Positions 1-7,948 of a stretch of 64,000 nucleotides of DNA are shown in pieces (the stretch's first letter is position 1; every line of letters begins with the position of its first letter). The notes under the pieces were generated by a model that was given only the letters and a program-made list of their open reading frames with translations, was not told the DNA's origin and searched no databases. This DNA is from Chromobacterium haemolyticum. GTDB lineage: Bacteria > Pseudomonadota > Gammaproteobacteria > Burkholderiales > Chromobacteriaceae. The stretch lies in the NCBI RefSeq assembly GCF_002081825.1, contig NZ_MUKU01000003.1, positions 62,001 through 126,000 on the forward strand, in the 5' to 3' direction. Both the position numbers and the translations under genes were made by a program.

Positions 1-803
1 TGGCCAACCAGGGCCTGGCCAGCCCGACTCGCTGGACGCTGGCGGACCCCAAGCCCAAGCCGCAGCGGCAGCTGGACGCCGCCAGCAGTTTCATCATCGC
101 CGACATCCTGTCCGACCGCACCGCTCGCGCGCGCACCTTCGGCCTGGAAAGCGCGCTGTCCACCCGTTACTGGAGCGCGGTCAAAACCGGCACCAGCAAG
201 GACATGCGCGACAACTGGGCAGTGGGCTTCTCCCGCCAGCGCACCGTGGCGGTGTGGGTGGGCAACGCCGCCGGCGAGCCGATGTGGGACGTGTCCGGCA
301 TGCACGGCGCGGCGCCGGTGTGGCAGGCGGTGCTGGACCGCGCCCAACAAGGCGAGCCGGCCTCCCTGCCGCCGGCTCCGCCGCCCGGCGTGGTGAGGCA
401 GAACGTGCGCTACGAGGGCGATGTCGAGGCCAGCCGCCGCGAATGGTTCCTGGCCGGCACCGAACGCGCGCTGATCGTGCCAGAACGCGGCGGCGCCGCC
501 AGTCAGACGCCGGGCATCGCCGCGCCAGTGGACGGCAGCGTCTACGCGTTGGACCCGGACATCCCGCCGGCCAACCAACGCCTGCTGCTGCGCGCACGCG
601 GCGTGGCCCGCCCGCAATGGTGGCTGAACGGCAAACGCCTGGGCTCCGGCGCCAGCCTGCCCTGGTTCCCCTGGCCCGGCCGCCACGCACTGGAACTCCG
701 CGACGCCAAGGGCCTGGTGGTGGAGAAAATCCGCTTTGAAGTGCGCGGCGCGGTGGCCATTCCAGGTCGAAAGACCGGTAAACCTGGCGCTCGCGCCAAC
801 TAA
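1..803 (+). CDS. pbpC: Penicillin-binding protein 1C, C-terminal part (5' end outside window)
   Basis: This is the 3' part of a bifunctional class A penicillin-binding protein; the reading frame is open from base 3. It contains the transpeptidase KTGTS box (183-197), preceded by the FIIADIL and FGLESALSTRYWSAV stretches and followed by DNWAVGFS, all typical of PBP1C. The last ~120 residues after the transpeptidase core match the small C-terminal BiPBP_C beta domain by position and by the motif ANQRLLLRARG. PBP1C is an inner-membrane, periplasm-facing glycosyltransferase/transpeptidase, usually encoded next to an alpha-2-macroglobulin gene (yfhM), which would lie left of the window. The glycosyltransferase domain cannot be seen here. 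The family call is firm; the gene is partial only because of the window edge. Confidence 0.9.
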   Translation, partial: ANQGLASPTRWTLADPKPKPQRQLDAASSFIIADILSDRTARARTFGLESALSTRYWSAVKTGTSKDMRDNWAVGFSRQRTVAVWVGNAAGEPMWDVSGMHGAAPVWQAVLDRAQQGEPASLPPAPPPGVVRQNVRYEGDVEASRREWFLAGTERALIVPERGGAASQTPGIAAPVDGSVYALDPDIPPANQRLLLRARGVARPQWWLNGKRLGSGASLPWFPWPGRHALELRDAKGLVVEKIRFEVRGAVAIPGRKTGKPGARAN

Positions 804-869
804 CCACGGATCATGATCTTGTCTCGCCCTTGCTCGCGAAACTTTGAACCGGCTCTAAAGGCCGAATAG

Positions 870-899
870 ACGCGCCCCCGCGCCCTTCGACGCGGGGGC
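870..899. terminator. GC-rich hairpin between convergent genes
   Basis: The stretch cgcccccgcg ... cgcgggggcg forms a 10-bp perfect stem with an 8-nt loop between the 3' ends of pbpC and the convergent lectin gene. No U-tract follows on either strand, so it may be a bidirectional barrier or processing site rather than a classic intrinsic terminator. Confidence 0.45.
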
Positions 900-906
900 G
901 CTGCGC

Positions 907-2442
907 TTACTCCGCAGCCAGCAAGCGCCAGCGCTGATTCGCGCCGCCGTGACAGGCCCATTGAATCAGCTGCTGGCCAGCTTGGGCCGAGCTGTTGGCC
1001 ACATCCACGCATTTGCCGGCCTGCGCGCCCACCAGACTATAGTTTCCCGCGCCATCCGCCTTCAGGCTGAAACGCTGATTGGCCTGACCGCTGCACGGCC
1101 ACTGAATCAACTTGCCCCCATCCTGCTTGGAGCCGCCCTCCACGTCCAGGCATTGCCGGGAATGCGCGGCCGTCAATTGATAACCGTCCCCGCTGGCCGC
1201 CAACTGCCATACCTGGTTCTGCCCAGTCGCCGTTTGCTGGACAACCGCCGCGCCGGACGCCGCGCTATTATCCTTAACCGTCAGCCACAAGCCGTTGCTC
1301 AAGGACTGCAAGCGGTAAGACTTGCCCGTCTGCGGCCCAACGGCGCTGCTGTCTATGACTTTGGCGGCGCGCGCGTCGCTGCGGTCCAACACATCGGTCA
1401 GCGTCAAGCTTACCTGCAGCTTGGCCGGCGTCGTTGTTCCCGCCGGCAGCTTCAAGCTAGCCGCGCGGCGCTCGCCGGAGATTTCGCCGCCTTGGGCCAA
1501 GGTCTTGCCGCTGGCCGCGTCGCCGACGCTGAGCTGGTATTTGAACTGCGGCGCCCCATAGGGGCTGGTTTGCCAACTCACCGTCACCGTCCGCGCGGCG
1601 GCGTCGTATGTGGCGTTCAGTTGATCGATCTTGGCAGGTTCCGCTTCCGGCGCGGCAGGACGCCGGGCAGTGGAAATCAGCGGCGATTGGAAACCTGCCA
1701 GCGGCGCGCCCTGCTGCATCACAAAGCGCCCCAGCGCGGACACCGCATGCTGCTTGGCCTGCGCCGGCGTCAATTCCGTGACGGTGGGCGTGGCTCGATT
1801 AATCGCCTGCCAGCCCTGCGCGCCGCGCGCCCAGACATCGTAATACTCGGCGGTGCGGGTCACCTCCTTGGCCTGGCCGCTCCAGTTCTCGATGAAGCTG
1901 TTGGCGGACTGGGCGGCGAAGTCGACATTGGCCACCGGGAAATCAAAAGTGGCGTGGTGGGTCCAAACCCGCGTGGCCGCGTCCCGCGTCCACATGCCAA
2001 AGTAAGTGTGGCCGTTTTGCTGCCAATTGCGCACCAAGGACGTCACCGGCTGGCCCAGCGTCCACTTGGTTTGCAGATCGAAATACTTCAGTCCCTCGCC
2101 CTCCCCGCCAAAGCGCTCCACCTTGGCGCCGGGCTTGGCGTACACCGCGCGAATGGGTACGCCATGCACCGACACCGGGTCCCAGATCGAAAAGATATAG
2201 GCCGGCGCGCCGTTGTTGTGGCTCTGAATGCCGGTGTAGCCGCCGGCCTCGCGGCCGCCGTTCCAGCCCAGGGTCTCGTAATACGTGTGCTGATGGGTAT
2301 TCAATACCTTCACCGTCATCATCAGGATGTCGGCGGAAACGTTGGGATAATTGAGATGGGCGGAACCGGTGCCGGCCAGCGCCGACGCAACGGGAATACA
2401 GGACAGGACCAAGCCGGCGACGCCGCGGCTGAATGAGTACAT
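907..2442 (-). CDS. Secreted DUF3472 protein with C-terminal ricin-type lectin domain
   Basis: The start at 2442 is chosen because AAAGGTG lies just upstream and the protein then begins with a signal peptide (MYSFSRGVAGLVLSCIPVASALA), cleaved after ALA. The N-terminal half (SAHLNYPN, GGYTGIQSHNNG, YIFSIWDP, FDLQTKWTLGQP) resembles DUF3472, a domain of unknown function in secreted proteins. A middle part (around residues 260-360) looks like a fibronectin-type beta sandwich (VTVSWQTSPYGAPQFKYQLSV). The last ~130 residues form a ricin B-like beta-trefoil with QxW-type repeats (QNQVWQL, ANQRFSL, ANQRWRL), expected to bind carbohydrate. It is probably an extracellular carbohydrate-binding protein; no catalytic residues can be assigned. 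It is monocistronic and converges on pbpC. Confidence 0.8.
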   Translation of the reverse strand: MYSFSRGVAGLVLSCIPVASALAGTGSAHLNYPNVSADILMMTVKVLNTHQHTYYETLGWNGGREAGGYTGIQSHNNGAPAYIFSIWDPVSVHGVPIRAVYAKPGAKVERFGGEGEGLKYFDLQTKWTLGQPVTSLVRNWQQNGHTYFGMWTRDAATRVWTHHATFDFPVANVDFAAQSANSFIENWSGQAKEVTRTAEYYDVWARGAQGWQAINRATPTVTELTPAQAKQHAVSALGRFVMQQGAPLAGFQSPLISTARRPAAPEAEPAKIDQLNATYDAAARTVTVSWQTSPYGAPQFKYQLSVGDAASGKTLAQGGEISGERRAASLKLPAGTTTPAKLQVSLTLTDVLDRSDARAAKVIDSSAVGPQTGKSYRLQSLSNGLWLTVKDNSAASGAAVVQQTATGQNQVWQLAASGDGYQLTAAHSRQCLDVEGGSKQDGGKLIQWPCSGQANQRFSLKADGAGNYSLVGAQAGKCVDVANSSAQAGQQLIQWACHGGANQRWRLLAAE

Positions 2443-2580
2443 GGCAACACCTTTATTCAATAAGGGAAACCAAGGCCGGCCGCATACGACAACGGCCTGC
2501 CGCCAAAACACTTAATAAGTGAGTGAACGACAGGCCGCCGGGTTCCGCCTCCACAACGGAATGGCACTATTTACACTGGC

Positions 2581-2820
2581 TCAACGCTGGATCAGATAGC
2601 GTATCGTCGGGCCGTCCTGCTGGATTTCCAGCACGGTGTAGCCATGGTTCTTGGCATCCAGCGGGATGTTGTTGATCGACTGCGGACAATCGGTCACCAC
2701 CTCCAGGATTTCGCCCGGCTGCAGCTGCGGCATCGCCTCCAGCGTGGCCACCGCCGGATACGGGCAGGGCTCGCCCATCATGTCCAAACGGTAGTTCGGG
2801 GTATAACTCTGCTTGCTCAT
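2581..2820 (-). CDS. yedF: TusA/SirA-family sulfurtransferase-like protein YedF
   Basis: This 79-residue protein is nearly identical in pattern to E. coli YedF: YRLDMMGEPCPYPAV near the start holds the single conserved Cys of the TusA fold in a CPxP motif, followed by LEVVTDCPQSINNIPLDA. TusA-like proteins carry persulfide (or possibly selenium) on that cysteine. The start codon overlaps the yedE stop codon by four bases (ATGA), so the two are translationally coupled. YedE and YedF are commonly encoded together and are linked by annotation to sulfur/selenium handling; the substrate is not established. Confidence 0.92.
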   Translation of the reverse strand: MSKQSYTPNYRLDMMGEPCPYPAVATLEAMPQLQPGEILEVVTDCPQSINNIPLDAKNHGYTVLEIQQDGPTIRYLIQR

Positions 2821-4028
2821 GCCGCCTCCTTGCTGAATCTAGCCGCCTGCGCCTTATTGGCGAAAAAGCGTTTTTCCCACCACATCACCGCCAGCATCGC
2901 CAACGCCAACATCGCGTAAGTGAGCACCAGGCCGCCTTGCGGGCCAAACACCGCCAGCAGGTTCACCTTGGCGTAATCAGTCGCCACCGCCGGCGCGATA
3001 TCGTCCCACCACGCCGCCAGCAAGGTGGCGCCGACGATATTGCCCAGCCCCACCCACCAGTAATGCACCTGGCCCTCCACCGCGCGGTACATCCAGCCGG
3101 TTTCGCAGCCGCCGGCCAGCACGATGCCGAAGCCGAACAAGACCCCGCCTATCACCGCATTGGGGCCGGCCCACAGAATCTTGGGCGGCACGCCCAGCTG
3201 CACATAGCTGTACACGCCGATCACGCTCACCGCCATGCCGGCGATGATGGCCTTGGCCATCTGGGTGCGGCCGGTCAGCCACAGATCGCGAAAGGCCGAG
3301 GTAAAGCACACCTGCGCGCGCTCGATGATCAGGCCGAAAGCCAGGCCGAACAAGGCCGCCAGCCCCAGCTTGGGCATGGAGAAGGTGCGGGCCAGCGCCC
3401 ACAGCGTGAAGGCGACGAAAATCAGCATGCCCAGGCGGAAGCGACGCCGCGCCTGATCCTCGCGCTGCTGCAAGGGCTGCGGCGCGTTCACCTTCTGCAG
3501 TTTCACCGGAATGCGGAACACCGGCAGCATGGTCACCCGCGCGCCAAACCAGGACCCGGCCGCCGTGGCCAACGCAAACAGCCAGGCATGCAGGGAAAAC
3601 TGCGGAATGCCGGTGAAGAAGGCCGCCAGATTGCAACCCATGGCCAAACGCGCGCCAAAGCCGGCGATCAGGCCGCCCAGCACCGCCTGCGCAATGCGGA
3701 CGCGATGATGCGGCATGCGCAGCTTGACGTTGTTGGCCCACAAGGCCGCGGACAGGCAGCCGGCGAACATGCCTATGATCATCATGCCGTCCACTCGGTC
3801 CAGCGGCGTGCCCTCAAGATGGATCACCTTGAAATAACCCCAGGTTTCCGGATGAAAGCCAAACAGCTGCAAGGCGTGGCCGCCCCAGCGCGTGAACTCC
3901 CCGGTCACCGCCCAGAAAGTGCCGGTAATGCCGAAATAATATGCGGACAACACCCCGGCGGCGATCACCGCCGGCACCGGCGCCCAGAAGCGCACCAGGT
4001 ATTGCGTCTTGAAATCCTGCCAAGTCAT
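2817..4028 (-). CDS. yedE: YeeE/YedE-family sulfur/selenium-related transporter YedE
   Basis: A 403-residue polytopic inner-membrane protein, full length for YedE and collinear with the E. coli protein (YYFGITGTFWAVTGEFTRWGG, GCNLAAFFTGIPQFSLHAW, RAQVCFTSAFRD, GGCETGWMYRAVEGQVHYWW). The family (formerly DUF395) forms an hourglass channel whose conserved cysteines, visible here in GCNLA and GGCETGW, conduct thiosulfate-like anions in YeeE. In YedE a selenium role has been proposed from gene neighbourhood. It partners the TusA-like YedF encoded immediately downstream with a 4-bp overlap. An intrinsic terminator lies about 20 bases upstream of the start, suggesting conditional read-through. Confidence 0.92.
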   Translation of the reverse strand: MTWQDFKTQYLVRFWAPVPAVIAAGVLSAYYFGITGTFWAVTGEFTRWGGHALQLFGFHPETWGYFKVIHLEGTPLDRVDGMMIIGMFAGCLSAALWANNVKLRMPHHRVRIAQAVLGGLIAGFGARLAMGCNLAAFFTGIPQFSLHAWLFALATAAGSWFGARVTMLPVFRIPVKLQKVNAPQPLQQREDQARRRFRLGMLIFVAFTLWALARTFSMPKLGLAALFGLAFGLIIERAQVCFTSAFRDLWLTGRTQMAKAIIAGMAVSVIGVYSYVQLGVPPKILWAGPNAVIGGVLFGFGIVLAGGCETGWMYRAVEGQVHYWWVGLGNIVGATLLAAWWDDIAPAVATDYAKVNLLAVFGPQGGLVLTYAMLALAMLAVMWWEKRFFANKAQAARFSKEAA

Positions 4029-4047
4029 GGCTCAGACGTCTCCCAAT

Positions 4048-4070
4048 AAAAAAACCTGCCCGCGGGCAGG
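4048..4070 (-). terminator. Intrinsic terminator in the yedE leader (possible attenuator)
   Basis: On the minus strand the hairpin cctgcccgcgggcagg is followed by seven U residues, a textbook intrinsic terminator. It lies about 20 nt before the yedE start codon and points the same way, so it would stop transcripts before yedE unless antitermination occurs. No other minus-strand gene lies between it and the divergent vgrG start, so an attenuator or a small leader RNA is the likeliest reading. Confidence 0.75.
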
Positions 4071-4396
4071 GTCAAAAATATACGGTTGGCATTGTAGAAC
4101 AGTGCGTGAACCATGTCAGCGCCGGATTGTCTCACCCGCCGCCTATCGCAGGCAAACCCAAAGCCGGTCGGACTTGATCTGACGCGGCACGGCGGACGCG
4201 CGTCGGGCTTGCTGGCTGGTACTGATTAAAACCAAATCCCTTTGGCATCAAAGCCTTTGTGCGGAGCAGTAAAAACACATAGAATAAGCTCGCTTTTTAA
4301 CAATAACTATCAACAGCTATCGCGCAAGCCACGATGCCGCCGCTACGGCGCCTGAACGCTTGCTCGCAAACCTTCGCCAGATAGAGCCCTGAACCC
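4071..4396. other. Intergenic region between divergent yedE and vgrG
   Basis: About 325 bases with no convincing coding sequence. It must hold the minus-strand promoter and leader of yedE and the promoter of vgrG. The half nearest yedE is GC-rich with several short inverted repeats; the stretch 4221-4320 is AT-rich and is the likely promoter area (for example tagaataagctcgctttttaac). No known riboswitch consensus was recognised. Confidence 0.5.
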
Positions 4397-7006
4397 ATGG
4401 ACTTAAGCACCCTGCTCGCCAGCTTCGCCTCCGCCTTCAACCAAGACCAGCGCCTGCTCACCCTCAGCCTGGGCGACGGCAGCGTGGCGGCCGAGCAACT
4501 GCTGCCGCTGAGCTTGGCCGGCGAAGAAGGCGTGTCGCGGCCTTACGCCTACCAGCTGGTGTGTTTATCTCCAGACGGCGCCATCGAACTCAAGACCCTG
4601 CTCGGCCTGCCCGCCCGGCTTGGCATCCTCGACGCCGCCGGCGCGGAGTCCTTGCGTTGCGGCGTGGTGTCCAAGGTAGAGAGCCTGGGCTCGGACGGCG
4701 GTTTCAGCCGCTATCAGCTGACCATCGAGCCGCCGTTCGCGCTGCTGCGTCATCGCGTCAGCTCGCGAGTGTTCCAGGACCTGTCGGTGCCGGACATCGT
4801 CACGCAGATCCTGGCCGAGCATCAGCAGGCCAACCCGGTGTTCGCCCGCGTCCAGACCTTGGACTTCAAGACCGGCCCGGCGTCGCCGCGCAGCTACTGT
4901 CTGCAATACCGCGAGAGCGATTACGACTTCATCGTGCGCCTGCTGCACGAAGAGGGTTATGCCTGGCGGTTCGATCACCTGGACGGCGACACACCACAAG
5001 TGCGCTTGGTCGCCTTCGACGACCCTTACAGCCTGCCGCCGGCCGGCGTCGAGCGCGTGCGTTTCCACCGCAGCGACGCCACCGAAGCCGAAGACGGCCT
5101 GACCGAGTGGAAGGCCCAGCGCCAGATCGTGCCCGGTGCGGTGGCGCTGGCCAGCTTCGACTACCAGCCTGTCTCCACCCAGCACAGCGGCGACGACAGC
5201 CGCATCGACCAGGGCCAGAACGGCAAGGCGCTGCAATCCTCCTTGCACGACTACGACCCGCAATCGCTGTACTACGCCGGCGATGCCGACCAGCTCAGCC
5301 ACTACGCCCAGCTGCGCCAGCAAGCGCATGACCTGAACGCCAAGCAATTCAGCGGCGGCGGCTCCGTGCGCGGCCTGGCCGCCGGCCAGTGGTTCCGCCT
5401 GGACGACCACCCGGCCCACGACGGCGACAGCAGCGAACAGCGCGAATTCGTCGTCACCCGCCAAACCCTGAGCGCGCGCAACAACCTGCCGGCCGACCTC
5501 AAAGCGCTGGCAAAAGCAGAGGACGCCCAACCCTTCCGCGCCGACTTCGACGCCCAGCGTCGCGGCGTGCCGCTGACCCCGGCCTACGCCCATACCGAGT
5601 TGGCCAAGCCCAAGTCGCGCGGCGTGCAGACCGCCACCGTGGTGGGGCCGCAAGGAGAGGAAGTCCACACCGACCAGCACGGCCGCATCAAGGTGCAATT
5701 CCACTGGCAGCGGCCGGACGAACACCCGAGCATCGGCGCCAATCTGGACGACACATCCTCCTGCTGGCTGCGCGTGGTGATGCCCAGCGCCGGCGCAGGC
5801 TGGGACCATCAATTCATCCCGCGCATCGGCCAGGAAGTCTTGGTCGACTTCATCGAAGGCGATATCGACCGCCCGGTGATCACCGGCGTGCTCTACAACG
5901 GCAGCCACCCGACGCCGGACTTCAGCGGCGCGGGCGCACTGCCGGCCAACAAAACCCTGTCCGGCATCAAATCCAAAGAACACCAGGGCAGCCAGTACAA
6001 CGAACTCTTGTTCGACGACACCCCCGGCGAAGTGCGCGCCAAACTGTCGAGCGAACCCGGCAAAACCCAGCTCAACCAAGGCTTCCTCACCCAGCCGCGC
6101 AGCAACGGCAAGGCCGAGCCGCGCGGCGACGGCTTCGAACTGCGCACCGACAACCACGGCGCCATCCGCGCCGGCCACGGCCTGCTGCTGAGCACCGAAG
6201 CGCAGAACGGCGCGTCCGGCAAACAACTGGCACGCGAACAGGCGCAAAGCCAGCTCGATGCGGCACTCAGCCTGAGCCAAAGCCTGGGCGACACCGCCAG
6301 CGGCCAGCAGGCGGACACCATGGAAACCGGGCCGGAAGGCATAGGCGACGACAATAAGCGGGAAGGCAAGCAGCTGATCGGCCACCTGCAGCATCAGCAA
6401 GCGGCGCTGAAAGCCTGGGAGGCGGAAACCAATACCGACAAAGAAGGCAAAACCGGCAAGGACATCTCCGGCCGCCAGCCCTTGCTCATCCTGTCCGCGC
6501 CGGCCGGCATCGCCAGCCTGAGCCAACAGAGCCATACCCTGGCCGCGGAAACCAATCTGGACCTGGTGGCGCAGCGCGACACCAACCAAACCTCCGGCCG
6601 ACGCTGGATTCACAACGTCGGCGACAAAATCAGCCTGTTTGTCACCGGCCTGCAAGACAAGATCGCGCTGAAGCTGATTGCCGCCAAGGGCAAGATTCAA
6701 ATGCAGGCGCAAAGCGACACGATCGAAGTGACCGCGAACAAGGACGTGACCATCACCTCCTGCAAGGAACGCATCGTCATCACCGCCAAGGAGGAGATCC
6801 TGGTCACCGCCGGCGGCGGCTACATCCGGCTCAAGGGCGGCGATATCGAAGTGCATTGCCCCGGCACCGTGACGGTGAAAGGCGCCAGCCACAACCTCAG
6901 CGGCCCCACCAGCCTGAACGCGCCCTTGCCGGAACTCAAAGTGAAGAGTTGCGCCATGCGCGCCAGCGCCGCGGCATCCGGCGGCGATGCCGTGGTGATG
7001 CTATGA
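4397..7006 (+). CDS. vgrG: Type VI secretion spike protein VgrG with DUF2345 extension
   Basis: An 869-residue VgrG. The N-terminal ~330 residues are the gp27-like part (VSRPYAYQLVCLS, SYCLQYRESDYDFIVRLLHEEGYAWRF). Around residues 415-510 comes the gp5-like OB fold (TDQHGRIKVQFHWQ, WLRVVMPSAGAGWDHQFIPRIGQEVLVDF, GDIDRPVITGVLYN). Next are the LSGIKSKEH stretch, a low-complexity Gln/Ala-rich linker (around 610-680) and a DUF2345-type beta-helix up to the end. VgrG trimers tip the T6SS tube and carry effectors. The next gene overlaps the stop codon by four bases and encodes a DUF4123 adaptor, so this VgrG probably delivers the VasX-like protein. No T6SS structural genes occur in the window, making this an orphan vgrG module. 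Confidence 0.95.
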   Translation: MDLSTLLASFASAFNQDQRLLTLSLGDGSVAAEQLLPLSLAGEEGVSRPYAYQLVCLSPDGAIELKTLLGLPARLGILDAAGAESLRCGVVSKVESLGSDGGFSRYQLTIEPPFALLRHRVSSRVFQDLSVPDIVTQILAEHQQANPVFARVQTLDFKTGPASPRSYCLQYRESDYDFIVRLLHEEGYAWRFDHLDGDTPQVRLVAFDDPYSLPPAGVERVRFHRSDATEAEDGLTEWKAQRQIVPGAVALASFDYQPVSTQHSGDDSRIDQGQNGKALQSSLHDYDPQSLYYAGDADQLSHYAQLRQQAHDLNAKQFSGGGSVRGLAAGQWFRLDDHPAHDGDSSEQREFVVTRQTLSARNNLPADLKALAKAEDAQPFRADFDAQRRGVPLTPAYAHTELAKPKSRGVQTATVVGPQGEEVHTDQHGRIKVQFHWQRPDEHPSIGANLDDTSSCWLRVVMPSAGAGWDHQFIPRIGQEVLVDFIEGDIDRPVITGVLYNGSHPTPDFSGAGALPANKTLSGIKSKEHQGSQYNELLFDDTPGEVRAKLSSEPGKTQLNQGFLTQPRSNGKAEPRGDGFELRTDNHGAIRAGHGLLLSTEAQNGASGKQLAREQAQSQLDAALSLSQSLGDTASGQQADTMETGPEGIGDDNKREGKQLIGHLQHQQAALKAWEAETNTDKEGKTGKDISGRQPLLILSAPAGIASLSQQSHTLAAETNLDLVAQRDTNQTSGRRWIHNVGDKISLFVTGLQDKIALKLIAAKGKIQMQAQSDTIEVTANKDVTITSCKERIVITAKEEILVTAGGGYIRLKGGDIEVHCPGTVTVKGASHNLSGPTSLNAPLPELKVKSCAMRASAAASGGDAVVML

Positions 7007-7920
7007 ACGGAGACGCCAGGATGCCCGCCCCTCAATCTTTATCAGCCCCGCTATTGGGCTGGACCGTACTCCCGGAAGACGGCTTGAGCCGAAACTGGCT
7101 AAACCGACATCGCTACGCCGTGGTGGAAGCCGAGCAACTCGAACAGCTACCCAGCGACTGGCCCAGCACCCGGCTTGCGCCCAAACGATTTGCCGACAAT
7201 GAAGGCTTAATGCCCGCCCTGCTGGATATCGCGGCGCTAAAGCCGGAGCAAGGCGACCAACTACATGCCCTGCTGGCCCAGGCGCATCAAGATGGTGAAG
7301 CCAGCCCGGTTTCCGCCTTGCTACAAAGCCAGTCGTCTCCAGCAGCCCTGCTGCGCCACTTGTGCGATATCCAGATGTACCGCTACCACTTGCAAACTGC
7401 CTGGCTGCGCGTCTTCGACAGCCGGGTCTGGGTGCAACTCCCACGCGTACTGGGCGACAAAGCCTGGAACCGGCTCTTCGGCCCAATAAGCAGCTGGAGC
7501 GTCAGCCTATATGGCGCATGGGTGGAAACCCGACCCAGCACCGCCGGGTTGCCGGGAGAACCCGATACAGAGCAACGCTGGCAAGCAATGCAACGCATAG
7601 GGGCCATTAATAGAGCGTTGCTGCGCAGCGGCTGGCTTGAACTTCCGGCCATCCTGGAAAAGAGCGGCTTGCTGGACCAACTGACGCAAAAGGCACAAGC
7701 CATCCACAGACTGGGCCGGATTGAAGATCAAGTCGCCTACGCTCAGCTAGGCGCTGAATATGGCTGGGGTTTTGACGAACATCCGATCGCGCGCAGCGCC
7801 CTAGCCGGCTTTTACCAGGAAAGCGAAACGGAACGCGCCGACGCCACCATCGTGGACGTGCTGGCCGCACTGGACGACGCCCAATGGCAGACCATACGTC
7901 GCGACCTCGCCGCCAGATAG
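7003..7920 (+). CDS. DUF4123-domain T6SS adaptor/chaperone
   Basis: A ~305-residue DUF4123 protein (SRNWLNRHRYAVVEAEQL, LCDIQMYRYHLQTAWLRVFDSRVWVQLPRVL). DUF4123 proteins (TEC/Tap-1 type) load an effector onto its VgrG and are encoded between vgrG and effector, exactly as here. The ATG at 7003 overlaps the vgrG stop codon; a second ATG at 7021 has a better-spaced GGAG and gives a protein six residues shorter, so the exact start is uncertain. The gene ends 28 bases before the effector start. Function is inferred from family and position. Confidence 0.88.
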   Translation: MNGDARMPAPQSLSAPLLGWTVLPEDGLSRNWLNRHRYAVVEAEQLEQLPSDWPSTRLAPKRFADNEGLMPALLDIAALKPEQGDQLHALLAQAHQDGEASPVSALLQSQSSPAALLRHLCDIQMYRYHLQTAWLRVFDSRVWVQLPRVLGDKAWNRLFGPISSWSVSLYGAWVETRPSTAGLPGEPDTEQRWQAMQRIGAINRALLRSGWLELPAILEKSGLLDQLTQKAQAIHRLGRIEDQVAYAQLGAEYGWGFDEHPIARSALAGFYQESETERADATIVDVLAALDDAQWQTIRRDLAAR

Positions 7921-7948
7921 AACCCGCAGATAACTACAGAGAAGATCA

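Noticed and set aside
4565-6892. 775-codon minus-strand frame opposite vgrG
   Set aside because: Antisense shadow of vgrG produced by high GC third positions; no recognisable domains or ribosome site.
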